Origin: Agapanthus africanus
Lineage: Eukaryota; Streptophyta; Magnoliopsida; Asparagales; Amaryllidaceae
Direction of reading: 5' to 3'
Length of the DNA: 64,000 bases
Assembly: GCA_030015575.1 (NCBI GenBank)
Contig: CM057338.1
Location: 306,655,827 to 306,719,826 of the forward strand
Below, piece after piece: positions 34,831-45,608 of the stretch (positions are counted from its first letter, which is position 1; each line of letters begins with the position of its first letter). The position numbers and the translations under genes were made by a program. A model generated the notes under the pieces. It did not search any database. It saw only the letters and a list, made by a program, of their open reading frames with translations, and had not been told where the DNA came from.

Positions 34831-36357
34831 AACTAAGCAATAGAGTCCAAATGCTCTTTTGTTGGATCTAAACGATCCCGTTAAGTTGATCTTAGTCTAA
34901 AAATTAGACTAACGTATCCTTAACAAACGTTTAAGTTGATCTTAGTCTCAAATGAGACTAACGTATCCTTAAACCCAACCCCCAAAGCCAAATCTAAGAA
35001 GATACAGATTTGGACTAATCTATGCCCTACGGGCGACAACATAAATTAGTCTCCGTATACAATCCACGGGCAACCACAAACAAAACAAACACCCACGACA
35101 CGAAGTGACCATCTGGAGAAGGAGAAAGTTGTTACCGTCATGCGGTAGCGTAATTAACTGCAGGGGCTTGTGCCTGTAAGGAAGAGCGTCCCCACAATCA
35201 AAAACCCCTCAAACGAGGGGGAATCTGACTAAGTCGGCTACATCGGCCGCATCCGTTTAAACCTTCGATGCATGGTGCCATAAATCAACTTGGCATCTTC
35301 GGAGAGGTAGACGGATAGCACCAATTAGTATCTGCCCCCAGATTCAGGCAAGACGTCCGTCTTCCCGGTTTCCGGCGGTAAACAAGCGCATTGCGCTTCT
35401 ACCAAGTAGCACACACGAAAAGGACACGTGTCGCGCTTAGCGCTAAGCGCCAGTTTATAAGCGCATTGCGCTTTTAATTTATGAGCGCGTTGCGCTAGTT
35501 TGTTGGCGCACCAGTGAGTGACACGTGGCGCGCTTTGCGCTGAGCGCCAGCCCATGAGCACAGTGCGCTGTTTCAGAAGCGCAAAGCGCAAGTCGTATAC
35601 GTGGTTGACACGTGGCATGTTTTGGCGTTGAGCGCCGGTTCAGGAGCGCAAAAGTGCAATTCATGAGTGCAAGGCACTTTTCAATAGCGCAAAACGCATT
35701 TGATCAAATTTATGATCAGAGAACAAGTTTATGTTCTTTTTAAAAGAGGTTTTGCCTCAAGAACAACAGTTCTTCTTTTTGAAAGGGCTTGCCTTTGTAG
35801 ATCAATGATCTATATGAAGAATATGTTCTTCTTTATTATTTGATGAGATCTATTGATCTCTTTTATGAAAGATCTTGGCCTTTTTTAGATCTTTGATCTT
35901 TTTTAGAAGATAGTTCTTCTTTTCATGAAATGATTTCATCTCTGTGTTCATAGTTCATGTTCTTTATCTTGAAGAAATGATCTTCTTTTGCTAAAAGCTT
36001 GCTTTTTCTTTCTTTGAGTTTTCTCAAAATTTGTAGGGGGGTTTCTCTATATCAGACTTTAGGTCTTGGAGCCTTTATATAGGGCAAATTGATTTGTTAA
36101 ATCAGTTAAAGAGATCTTTCTCTGATTGATTTGGGGATGTTTCCCCACCTTTGGATCTTTGATCCTAGGGCTCCCGTTTTACAGAAGATAATCTTCTTGT
36201 TTTAATAAGATTGAGAAATCTTTCCATGCAGAATTTTAATTCTGATTAATTAATGATTTATCATTATTAGATCTTTTGATCTAACGGTGGGGAATTTTTA
36301 ATTCCAGCGCTAGCGCACCTACGTTTGACACGTGGCGTGCAGCGCAGAGCGCAGCAC

Positions 36358-36511
36358 AGCCTGCGCTAGCGCACCCGTGTTTGACACGTGGCGTGCGGCG
36401 CGCCTAGCGCTAGTGCACTCATGGTGCGCTGCCTAGGGCGCAGTGCACCTGGCGCAGCCGCATCCGTGTTTGACATGTGGCGTGCCTAGTGCTGGATCTG
36501 AAGCGTTGCTT
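36358..36511 (-). repeat. U3 direct repeat, left copy
   Basis: About 155 bp (CCTGCGCTAGCGCACCCGTG ... GATCTGAAGCGTTGCTT) matches 37541-37702 with few differences. The two copies flank the segment carrying the antisense reading frame. Confidence 0.85.
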
Positions 36512-36682
36512 TAACAGAGGTGTCTTTTCACCTTCCTTTCAAGTTAAACTTATATTCCCTAAAACTTTCATTTCCTTAGTCTTAGAAATAGCTCCACTGT
36601 GCACACAAAATTTCTGTGCCTACTCGTTATAATCTGAAGCAAAGCTTCTTTCTTTTCCCGCCTCCAAAGAATCCTTTCAGTT

Positions 36683-37213
36683 ATGCCTTGTAACTGTCCA
36701 CATGCTCGCCGACAACCATGGGAAGTGCCTATCCAGGACATTGTTCCTCGTTTTGCTGCGCGCTTGGTAGATCCTTCTCTTACGGATGACCAATACAACG
36801 TAGCGCTATACGAGCTCTTGACTCGTGTAGGGTCTCCTTTCCCCCCACACTCTATTTAGTTTCGGATGATCCTTGCGTCTGTGCTCGCTGATATTCCCCC
36901 TCCTCCAGCAGAGATGTCCTCGGCAATGCTCGATGCTGCTGAAGACAAGATCGAGTTCTTCTTCGAGGCGCATTTGATCACTAAAGCCCTGAGGGATTGC
37001 TCTGTCCACTTGCTGAGCTAGATATGGGCTCGTCGGGTCATTATCTTCACTTTCTCTGGTGAGTGCGGCGTTGATCGATGGATGGCTACTCCTCGAAAGG
37101 ATCGCCGTTTTGACATGGTGGAGAAGACGGAGAGGAAACTGGACAATCTCATTCTTAGCATTGCAAACCCCTGTCCTTTTGATCCCATGTTTGGTGATCT
37201 GTTTACATTATAA
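36683..37213 (+). pseudogene. Antisense reading frame in the U3 of L2, two in-frame TAG codons; product not recognised
   Basis: On the plus strand, opposite to LTR transcription, a frame of 176 codons starts at ATG 36683 and ends at TAA 37211-37213. It is interrupted only by TAG at codon 59 (36857-36859) and codon 113 (37019-37021). The predicted protein looks globular and soluble: an N-terminal part with PWEVPIQDIVPRFAARLV and DDQYNVALYELLTRV, a middle with ADIPPPPAEM and AAEDKIEFFFEAHLI, and a C-terminal part with RWMATPRKDRRFDMVEKTER. No signal peptide, membrane segment or catalytic motif is seen. Tat-lineage elements are known to carry extra antisense frames near their 3' LTR, but I cannot match this one. 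The two TAGs suggest decay of Gln or Trp codons. Shorter minus-strand frames here are shadows. Confidence 0.6.
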
Positions 37214-37540
37214 TAATAAAAAGATGTCTTAATTAGGTATTTTATTATCAGCCAAGTGCTCCTTTACTTTTAATTCTTTGTTATTCCTTTATAAGGCGCT
37301 TATGCGCTGCATGATTTAATTTGCTATAATCAGGTGCAAGTAATTCTTGCAAGGGTGAAGCGCTTCTGGCGCTTAGCGCTCCTGGCGCTTAGCGCTCTCG
37401 TGCTTTGCACGTGAGCGCCGTTTGAGAGTCTTTGACTCTTATTGCAGGTGCATTTGATGTTAGCACTTTTCATGAAGCGTTGCTTCGCTTTCCAATCTTG
37501 GAAACAGAGCTTTGCTCTAATTGGGGGTGCACAGCACAGC

Positions 37541-37702
37541 GCCGCCTGCGCTAGCGCACCCGTGTTTGACACGTGGCGCGCAGCGCGCCTAGCGCTAGCG
37601 CACTCATGATGCGCTGCCTAGGGCGCAGCGCACCTGGCGCTAGCGCATCCGTGTTTGACACGTGGCACGCAGCACGCCTAGCGCTGGATCTGAAGCGTTG
37701 CT
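37541..37702 (-). repeat. U3 direct repeat, right copy
   Basis: Partner of 36358-36511. Followed by two AACAGAG(C/T)TTTGCTCTGATT...GGGAAACA units (37727-37758 and 37790-37819). Confidence 0.85.
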
Positions 37703-37819
37703 TCAATTTTTAAATTTTGAATTTTAAAACAGAGTTTTGCTCTGATTGGGGGAAACAGAAGCGTCGCTTCATTTCAAATCTTGGAATTTGAACAGAGCTT
37801 TGCTCTGATTCGGGAAACA

Positions 37820-38996
37820 AACCCGTTGTCGACCAGGATCTTCCCTATCTTGATGTCGTGGCAATACCCGGTGATATATAGAGGACAGTTGTGCTCGCAC
37901 ATTCCGAGGAGAAGATCTTCATCGTCGAATGTGATGTCGGGTGTATGAACCTCTGCCAGCTCATCCTTCATCTTTTCTTCTGCAAGGAAAGCTTGAACCG
38001 ATTTGGCTCTTCTAATGCCCTGATCAGATAATCTCTTGCTTCTTTAGACAAGAGGAGAGCATCCAGTATACTCAGTTGTGAGGGTATCTTCCTCAAATGT
38101 GCCAGGACATTATAATCCACCTTATTTTTCTTAGGCGGGTTTTTGGCTGCGAGCTCTTTTGCGATTCTATCATCAAGGGCAATTTCCTCAGGGACTTTTT
38201 CCTTCCCTTTGTCTCTTTTGCTCAAACCTTTGTTTATAGGCCCGAGGTTCTTTTCAGCCAGCGTGCGGTTATGCTGCTGAATGTTATCGCAGTTCTTCTC
38301 TTCTTCTTCTTCTTTTCTGGAGGTGGATTCTTTGAAGAGAGGGCCGAGAGTTATTTCTTCCTCAGAATCGCTCCCGAATGTAAGAACTTGAGATTTTTCT
38401 TTTGTCGAACTGGTATCAACCATATGACAGTTGTCGGCCGTACCTTCACGCTCATCTGTCACGCTTCTTTACAGTCGACGAGCTTTAAGTTTCATCCGCC
38501 TGAAGTGTTGTCGGTGGGCAACGTATCCTTGCCACCACTTCTTGAAGGCATTGCACTCTTCGGTGGGGTGAGTGACCTTCTGATGATATATGCTGTAATT
38601 CGGATGTGAAACCTCTCTATTGAGGCATGTGGTCCCGGGAATATTTCCCTTGAGAGGTGGCAGCTTCATTCCTATTGACAGGGCTTTGGTGAACCGCTTT
38701 TCTATCTTGGTCCTGCTTTTGTTTGCCGCAGGTATGCGTCGGTCTGGTTGGAGTACTTTGCGACTCTTCCTTGCCTTGTCTTCTTCATTCTGACACCGAC
38801 GCTTGGCATTTTCGTATATGCATGTTTTATGTTTTCGGTCAGCTTTGCTCTTTTGAAGGGCTTCGTTTAGCAGCCTGTCAATTGGGTCTTCTGACAGTTC
38901 TAAGGATTTTGGCGGCGTTCTTTCCCCTAGTTCAACTGCGTTGTTTTCTAATGCCAAGGGAGCTTCTTCACCATTTGACGACAAATGAGAAACCAT
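37820..38996 (-). pseudogene. Element BC: gag-protease linker and protease N-terminal end
   Basis: The minus-strand frames 38996-38469 and 38462-37968 hold a linker with the altered knuckle IYHQKVTHPTEEC (first Cys lost), HRQHFRRMKLKARR, and LRKIPSQLSILDALLLSKEA. The frame 37971 downwards reads LLLGMCEHNCPLYITGYCHD and stops at KILVDNG, the start of the protease active site (normally DTG). LTR L2 sequence begins exactly there. The remaining protease is at 31398 and below. This position supports BC being one element split by L2. Confidence 0.83.
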
Positions 38997-41900
38997 GTGG
39001 CAACTTGTTACATAGTCTTGGGTTCCTCCTGATGAGTCATGTTCCTCATCATCGTCACTATCTTCATTTTCAAGGATATGGTTAAGAAACTCTTCGAGAG
39101 TGACTGGTGTCCACGCCTTCTGGTTGCATTATTCCAGCGCGTCAATGTACTTTTGCAGGTCCGTGCGCTTGTCGTCATACCCGGTAGGCTACATGGGCTT
39201 CTTGGTCTTCGTCTTTTTCTTCGAAGACTTTGAAGGCTTAACCTGGGGGTTTTGCCCATCGTCAACAGTTTTCGGTGCGGAACGCGGTTTCAGCATCCCT
39301 TCAATGATCTCGGGCTTCGGCGGGCCTTTCCCCCTGATCGCCGGACATGCTTGAAGATCCTTCAACATTCTTTTGGTTTTAGCTGAAAGGACAACTTCCC
39401 ACGGAGCTTCTTCCACAAATGATCATGATGCCTCCCGGTGTATCCACCTTTTTAGGAGCGTGCCTCTGTAGCAGGTTCACCCTCCAATTCTCGGACATCG
39501 TAAATTTCCCTTGGCGGTACTGGTCCTCAACCCAGTTCTTGAAGATATAGCAATCCTCAATGGGGTGGCTCACCATTCAGTGATAGGAGCAGTAGTTAGG
39601 GTTGTTGACGTCCCCGAGTTAGGGTGGACGCCGTGGGTCTGGCAATGTGATGAGTTTATTGCGCACTGCCAATTCGAACAGTCTCCTCGTCTTGTCATGG
39701 GAAAACGAGTAAGCGCATCCTTGCTTTTCTTCCAGGGATAGGCGCAAACGCATGTTGTTTTAGCGAGCAACCGGTTTCGGGTCACTCGGTTGTTGTTGAG
39801 TGTTGGAAACGAAGGCTACTTTCCTTTTACCCTTTGCATTCCGAGAGTCCATTTTTAAAGAGGAAGGCCCATGGCCCATCTGGTCTATTTGGGCCAACTT
39901 GTCGATCAAAGCCTGGTAGGTGATCGGTTTAAAGAACGTCATGAACTGGGACACGGTCGCCCGAGGATCGAGGGTCCCTATGAACATGCCCATGGTAGAA
40001 GCTTCTTCGATGCGTTGTTCGCATTTTGACCATAGGTTCCACCACCGGATCGCGTATTGAACCCAGGTCTCTCCTGGTTTCATCCTGGCATTGATTAATG
40101 CCGTGATCGGGGTGCGCTCGCTTGTGCTAGCGAACCGCTGCGTGAATAGAAACTTCATTTCTGTGAATATTTTCACAGAGTCATTTGGGAGCTCTGAGTA
40201 CTATTCAAATGCCGTCTCTGACAGGCTGCCAACGAACTGGTGAAGCAGCAGTTTGTTGTCGCTTTCAGTATTGTCGCACAAAACTCTGAACTGAGCAACG
40301 TGCTAATGTGGGTTGCATGCACCTTTGTACACATGGAATTTGGGGATCGTATATCCCGGCGAGTACTTGATTTGTTCATACCAGCCCGGATACGATCGCC
40401 CAGTTCTGATGACTTGGCCAGCCGTTTCACTCGCTTGATGAGCTCGTATTTATTGAGCTATGTAATCATCAAGGGAAGCCTTGGAGATCTTTTCCTCCTT
40501 GGCTGTTGATAAAGCTGGAAGAGGGTTTGATGTTCCCCTCTATCGTCCTCAATGATTATTGGTGGGTCTTCAACTGGGGGTTCTGACTGGATCATCATTC
40601 CAACCATGTCTTAGAACAGCAGCGCCATCTGTTTTATATTAGCAACCTGTTCCGTGGCCTCCTTATCCTTTCTTTCCAACAACCTTCGCAAGAACTCTGT
40701 ATTGATCTCCTACTCTTGGCGATGTTCAGACACCGATTCTGGACTTTCTTTCTGCCCGGTGAGTGCTGACATTTTCATCAGCATCTCTTGCAGCATTTGT
40801 TGCAGCTCCTGAGCTTTTATCAACGACCGAGTTTACGGTCGATGACCCACAGAAGTACGGTTTTCCTCTTTCCCGGAAGCCATATAGACCGTGTGTACAA
40901 CTATGCCCCCAGACTTAGGGCGTTTGGGTCCATCGCCCTTGGAATTTGCCTCCAGTGGTGGGAGATTTTCCAACCTCACCCTTTTGTGGGAGGTTGAAGT
41001 TGAAAGAGCCATTGTGACAGGCACCTATGTTGAAGACTTCCCTCACTGTATAACGGAGGGATAGCCTTTCTCCTGCCGAACCTTCATTTTCTTCAGTCGG
41101 CGAGAGTGGTCTTTGTTGATCACAGAGTCCTGGACTTTCCGCCAGACCCTGTGAATTTGGAAGGAGAGCCGTTGAGGGGACTGCTCCGGCTTGGCCAGCG
41201 TTACGTTTTCAGCAGGTGGGGAGATTTCTTCAGCACCGCGGTTGGGGAGTTTTTGCGCACCATCCTTAGCAGTTCAAAGCTGTTCCCGGTTGGAACAACA
41301 GCGTCAACTTCCACCATTGGAGCTGGTGGAGTAAGTCCAGAGGGGGAGTTTCCCCCAGCTCTTCTCCCCGGTGCCAGTGCCAACGTCAAGCATGCCTTGC
41401 AGACAGGACCACTTCAGTTATGAAAGAGACTCTGTCATGCCCCGTCTTTGATGAGAAACTACTGTTGGTGTCAGCCTGTTGAAGATTGACGTCCGTTGAG
41501 AGAGAATGGTCATTCTTTCGAAGGACGATTTTTTGGTAGGGGAAGCACTTTTGATGACTTCACCCATAGCAGGAGTTGGAAAGACTATCCGTTTTGGGAC
41601 AACCCCTTCAGGTATCGCGAGCCTCTTTGTGGGCTCACTTGAGCTTCGACTCAGCCTGTTGAAGACTGAGGTGGCAGACTTGGACGACCCGTTGAGAGGG
41701 GCCGTGGTGGTTGCCAGTCGATTGAAAACCGACTTCTTTGGAGCTTCCTGTGGTGGCAGTGGAACACTAAAACTTGCTGGCGGGAGCATGGTCCCAAAGA
41801 ACAATCCAGTGGTGGCTTAAGTCATCTGCCTCACCGGCATTGAAAAGATGGTGGCCGCATTAGGCCCGTATGTCACTCCTCCAGTTGGGGAGGAGTGGGA

Positions 41901-42005
41901 GTTGCTGTTGTAGTTTGTGCAGCTGGAAGCCATTGATGTTCTCCTCTTTTTTCTGCACAGGAACAAGACACCAAATCTTAGTACCTCGAATCCAAAGGCA
42001 ACCAT
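38997..42005 (-). pseudogene. Element BC gag
   Basis: Same layout as element A. The N-terminal part (42005-41201) carries repeated SVFNRL, SVFNRL, SSFERM and SIFNRL motifs. A linker (41024-40833) includes GPKRPKSGGIVVHTVYMASG. The capsid-like core (40430-39760) has FLFTQRFASTSERTPITALI, MKPGETWVQYAIRWWNLW and AQIDQMGHGP. A knuckle-like YCSYH-x-MVSHPIEDC is near 39560-39600, with a stop inside. A basic tract with PSKSSKKKTKTKK (39416-39189) follows. Stops include TAG and TAA at positions that are Gln or Trp in element A. No intact product is possible. Confidence 0.83.
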
Positions 42006-42066
42006 AGGAAATCGCGATTTTGTTCACGAACACGACACACGAAGTGTGGAGTGGAAAGAGGAAGAG

Positions 42067-42084
42067 GTCCCACCGGGCGTTCCA
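42067..42084 (-). other. Primer binding site of element BC
   Basis: The minus strand reads TGGAACGCCCGGTGGGAC, one base different from element A. Confidence 0.76.
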
Positions 42085-42679
42085 GAATCTGTTCACCGCC
42101 GGAAAACGCGACCGGGACGTTAGGATGTCCTGCCTGAATTCTGAGGAAAGATGCTATTTGGATTTATCCGTCCACCTCTCCGAAAATGCCAAGTTGATTT
42201 ATGGCACCTTATATCGGAGGTTTGGATGGATGCGGCCGTTGTAGCAGACTTCGTCAGATTCCCCATCGTTGTGAGGGGTTTTTGATTATGGGGACGCTCT
42301 TCCCTGCAGGCGCAAGCCCCAGCAATTAATTACGTTACCGCATCGCGATAACCACTTTCTCTTTCTCCGGAAGTTCACTTCATGTCGTGTATGTTTTTGT
42401 TTGTTTTGGTTGCCTGTGGATTGTATACGGAGACTAATTTATGTTGTCGCCCGTAGGGCGTGGATTAGTCTAAATCCGTATATTTTTAGATTTGGGATTT
42501 TTATTTAAGGAACGTTAATCCATTTTGAGATCAAGATCGATTTAAATGTATGTGAGCAGTTAGGGCTCGGTAGGTTTTTTGTTAAGAATACGTTAGTCCA
42601 ATTTGAGACTAAGATCCACTTAACAAGGTTTTAGGATCATTTTTTATTTCAAATACAACAAAAGAGCATTTAGGCTCTA

Positions 42680-43245
42680 TTGTTTTAGTTTAAAGACGTT
42701 TCGGTCTGTTGTCACCATTTTGGAGGCAACGGCTAGTTTAAGGACATTTCGGTCCATTATCGCCATTTTGGAGTTGAATATTAGTTTAGGGATGTTTCGG
42801 TCTGCTGTAGCCATTTTGGAGGCGAATATTAGTTTAGGGACGTTTCGGTCCGTTGATCACCATTTTTGAGGTGAAGTTTTAGTTAAGGACGTCTCGGTCC
42901 GCTGTCGCCATTTTGGAGGCAACGGTTAGTTTAAGGACATTTCGGTCCGGTTGATCACCATTTTTGAGGTGAAATTTTAGTTTAAGAACGTCTCGGTCTA
43001 CTGTCGCCATTTTGAAGGCAACGGTTTGTTTAAGAACATTTCGGTCCGGTTGATCACCATTTTTTAGGTGAAATTTTATTTTAAGGACGTCTCGGTCCAT
43101 TATCGCCATCTTGGAGGCGAATATTAGTTTAGGGACGTTTCGGTCCAGTATCGCCATTTTGGAGGCGAATATTAGTTTAAGGACACTTTGGTCCACTGTC
43201 GTCATTTTTTAGGCGAATATTAGTTTAGGGACGTTTTGGTCCATT
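42680..43245 (-). repeat. Tandem array in L4
   Basis: About ten units of 50-60 bp with AGTTTAGGGACGTTTCGGTC and GCCATTTTGGAGGCGAATAT. The frame 42879-43205 is a by-product. Confidence 0.82.
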
Positions 43246-43749
43246 ATCAACTTGCGTGCACGTGTATTTGTTAAGTGGCGAAGTAGACAATGTTGATATG
43301 GAATGTGCCCAATTTTGGGCACGATCCGATTTGAGGCGTGCACATCAATTTGGAAATACATCAACGAAAGAAATTTGTTGGTCATCGGGACCCGCCATCT
43401 CTCTGAAGACGTTGAGAAATTACAACGACATATGTCAGAGTTGTGGAGAGATGTACCCTTAAACCAAATCTTGTATTTGAGGGAAAGGGGGCTGCTGCGG
43501 ACCTAAGAGTCATTAGTCATTTTTTAGAGTAATATTATCTTGGGAGATATGGGATGAATATCATTTTGGATATCATCAGTTGAAAAATCATTAGAAATGA
43601 TTGGGACTAAGATCAATTTGGGGAATCATGAGCACAGGGGGCTCGGTTGATTAGAAATCGAAGAGGTTTTTGACCTTGGGAGAACTTAGCCAATTTGGGC
43701 TGGGTCTGGGTCTCCATAGTTACCCAACAGTGCTAAGCGCTGGTATATA

Positions 43750-44250
43750 CAGCACTCACGTGTATTCCATGTGAGGCACTAAATCAGTGTTAACCACTGA
43801 ACTCTGGAGGCGCTTACGTGTGAACACGTGAGGCACCCAAAAAAAATGGGCTCTGCTCTTTAGGTTTTATTTCCCCTTTTTATATAAGTGCTAAGCACTT
43901 GGTTCTCGTAGTGCTCACGTGTGCAACACATGAGGCGCTCCAAATATGGGCCCTGCCCTTTGGGTTTTATTTCCCCTTTTTATATAAGTGCTAAACACTT
44001 GGTTCTCGTGGCGCTCACGTACGAAACACGTGAGGCGCCCCAAATACGGGCCCTGCTCTTTAGGTTTTGTTCCCCCTGTTATACAGAATGCTAGGCACTT
44101 AATTAGGGGTCGCGTGCAAAGCACGTGACTGCCTTAGGAAGTATTCCTTACTCCTTTTTTAAGCACTCACGTGGGAAACACGTGAGGCAGTCTCGGCCTT
44201 TTCTTTTTATTCATTAGAGGTACTCACAAAGAAAATACGTGAGGTCTCGT
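43750..44250 (-). promoter_or_regulatory. CACGTG dyad array downstream of the L4 TATA box
   Basis: Seven imperfect inverted modules of the form CTCACGTG-N5-8-CACGTGAGG, near 43760, 43815, 43913, 44025, 44115, 44167 and 44225. The span 43809-44110 is three tandem units of about 100 bp, each with one dyad, CCCTTTTTATATAAG-like sequence and GTGCTAAGCACTT. Confidence 0.72.
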
Positions 44251-44797
44251 TATAGCGTTAAACACTAACAAATCACCACGCTGTTCTTCTGTGTTTTTGG
44301 AGATTTTGATCTCATATTAATGACGTTTCTAGTCATTAGGCTTTGGGTTTGGAAGGTCTCAAATTATTATCATCGTCTGAGGGATCAAGTTCTCCTCTTA
44401 TTTGTGCAGGAATCAAATTCTTTATATAAGGTTAAACCCTAGTTTTCAAAGGAATTAAATTCCCATATGTTTTTGTAAGAATTATATTCTTTAAACTCAG
44501 TTCTTTCCCCTAGGCTTTGAATCTTCATGACAGAATCCTCCCGATGAGAATTAAATTCTCAACTTGTGGGGAAATCTGTTTCTGCGGATCTCAACCAGAG
44601 GAAGAACTAAGTTCTTGCATGAAGGGTTAAACCCTTAGAGAGACAAAGAAGGGATGGAACAATCTCTGTGTTTTTTTACCTAGTATGTTCTGACGAAACA
44701 AATTTTCGCTGAGAATCAAATTCTCTCTTTTCTTTTATCTCTACTTCTGTCTTCTGTCCCTCTATGTCTCTCCTCCTTTAAGACTTGAAGTCTCAGG

Positions 44798-44811
44798 CTC
44801 TTTATATAATG
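44798..44811 (-). promoter_or_regulatory. TATA box of L4
   Basis: The minus strand reads CATTATATAAAGAG, at the position of the TATA boxes in L1-L3. Confidence 0.65.
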
Positions 44812-45249
44812 GAGAGAAGTTTGTTAATTCTGAGAAAATCTCTCATTGAGAGATCCCAATTGATTTAATTGGTCTCAGAATTGATTTGGGGAATTTTATC
44901 CACCGTTGGATCTTTGATCCAAGGACTTCTGTCATATTTATTTTTTTACAAAAGATATTGTTCTTGTTTTTAACAAGATTGAGGATATTCTCCCATATAT
45001 AGAATAAAATTCTATCAAGCGGTAACATTTTAATCACTATTGGATTTTTAATCTAAGGGTGCTCAGTTAACAAAGTATAATTTTTCTCTGTTTAGAAAGA
45101 TATAGGAAATATTTTGGATCTTTGATCCACTAACTCTTTGTTTAACAGAAAATATTCTCTTCAATAGAATTTAATTCTATGTTTAATCACCGTTTGATCC
45201 TTGATCCAATTGTTTATTAAGTTATTAAGTAGAATTTAATTCTATGCAA

Positions 45250-45560
45250 GGAGGTGTCATCACGTGTTAACATGTAAGGCTTGTGGTTTAATTGTAGTGC
45301 TTAGGCGCTCACGTGTTGACACGTGAGACTGGTTTAGCCTTCTTATAATTTAATTGCAGCGCCTATATGATTTGCATATAGGAGTTCACGTGTTTAACAA
45401 GTGAGGCTTGTTTAGCCTAGTTGGAGTTTAATTGCAGCGCCTATTTATAGGCACTCACGTGTTGGCACGTGAGGCTTGTTTAGCCTTCTTATAGTTTTAA
45501 TGGCAGCAATATACCTTGCATATAGGCGCTCACGTGTTTAACACATGAGGCTCGAATAGT
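45250..45560 (-). promoter_or_regulatory. CACGTG dyad array in the U3 of L4
   Basis: Five modules (about 45256, 45309, 45383, 45456, 45530) of the form TCACGTGTT...CACGTGAGGC, spaced about 55-75 bp apart and upstream of the TATA box. Confidence 0.72.
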
Positions 45561-45608
45561 GGGGAGTTTCCCCCTTTCTTTCTCTTATCTTTTTTTTATG
45601 AGAGAACA

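Larger units (their letters stand above)
32689..35384 (+). repeat. Inverted solo LTR L3 inside L2 (2696 bp)
   Basis: The plus strand runs TGTTCCCGCC...GGCGGTAAACA. The flanking 5 bp are AGCGT (32684-32688) and AGCGC (35385-35389), a duplication with one change. Without L3 the two parts of L2 rejoin at the position predicted by the L3 sequence itself. Contents in plus order: TGTTTCCCC/AATCAGAG repeats, ACACGTG repeats (33090-33300), TATA box (33553-33564), GCGC/ACACGTG modules (33970-34220), the conserved GACGGGTCC block, a tandem array (34578-34830) and the U5 end. No partner LTR or interior is visible. Confidence 0.8.
35385..37819 (-). repeat. LTR L2, right part, with an inserted antisense-ORF segment
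   Basis: It continues L2 after L3: GCGC/ACACGTG modules (35400-35660), a promoter region with TATA box at 36070-36084, U3 repeats (36300-36511), an unrelated 1 kb segment (36512-37540), then the same U3 repeats again (37541-37702). The LTR end CGGGAAACA is at 37819. The next bases belong to the BC protease. L2 thus appears as a long LTR whose U3 has gained a segment between direct repeats. Confidence 0.72.
42090..45608 (-). repeat. 5' LTR of element BC (L4, about 3.5 kb)
   Basis: It runs from TGTTCACCGCCGG beside the PBS to GAGAGAACA at 45608. It keeps the block order of L1 but with its own repeats: a tandem array with GCCATTTTGGAGGCGAATATT (42680-43245), CACGTG dyads on both sides of the promoter (43750-44250 and 45250-45560), and a TATA box at 44798-44811. 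The left LTR of this element is not in the window. Confidence 0.78.

Noticed and set aside
32872..35384. Alternative left border of L3 at TGTTTCCCC (32872)
   Set aside because: The flanks ATGGG and AGCGC do not match, whereas starting at 32689 gives AGCGT/AGCGC and restores L2.
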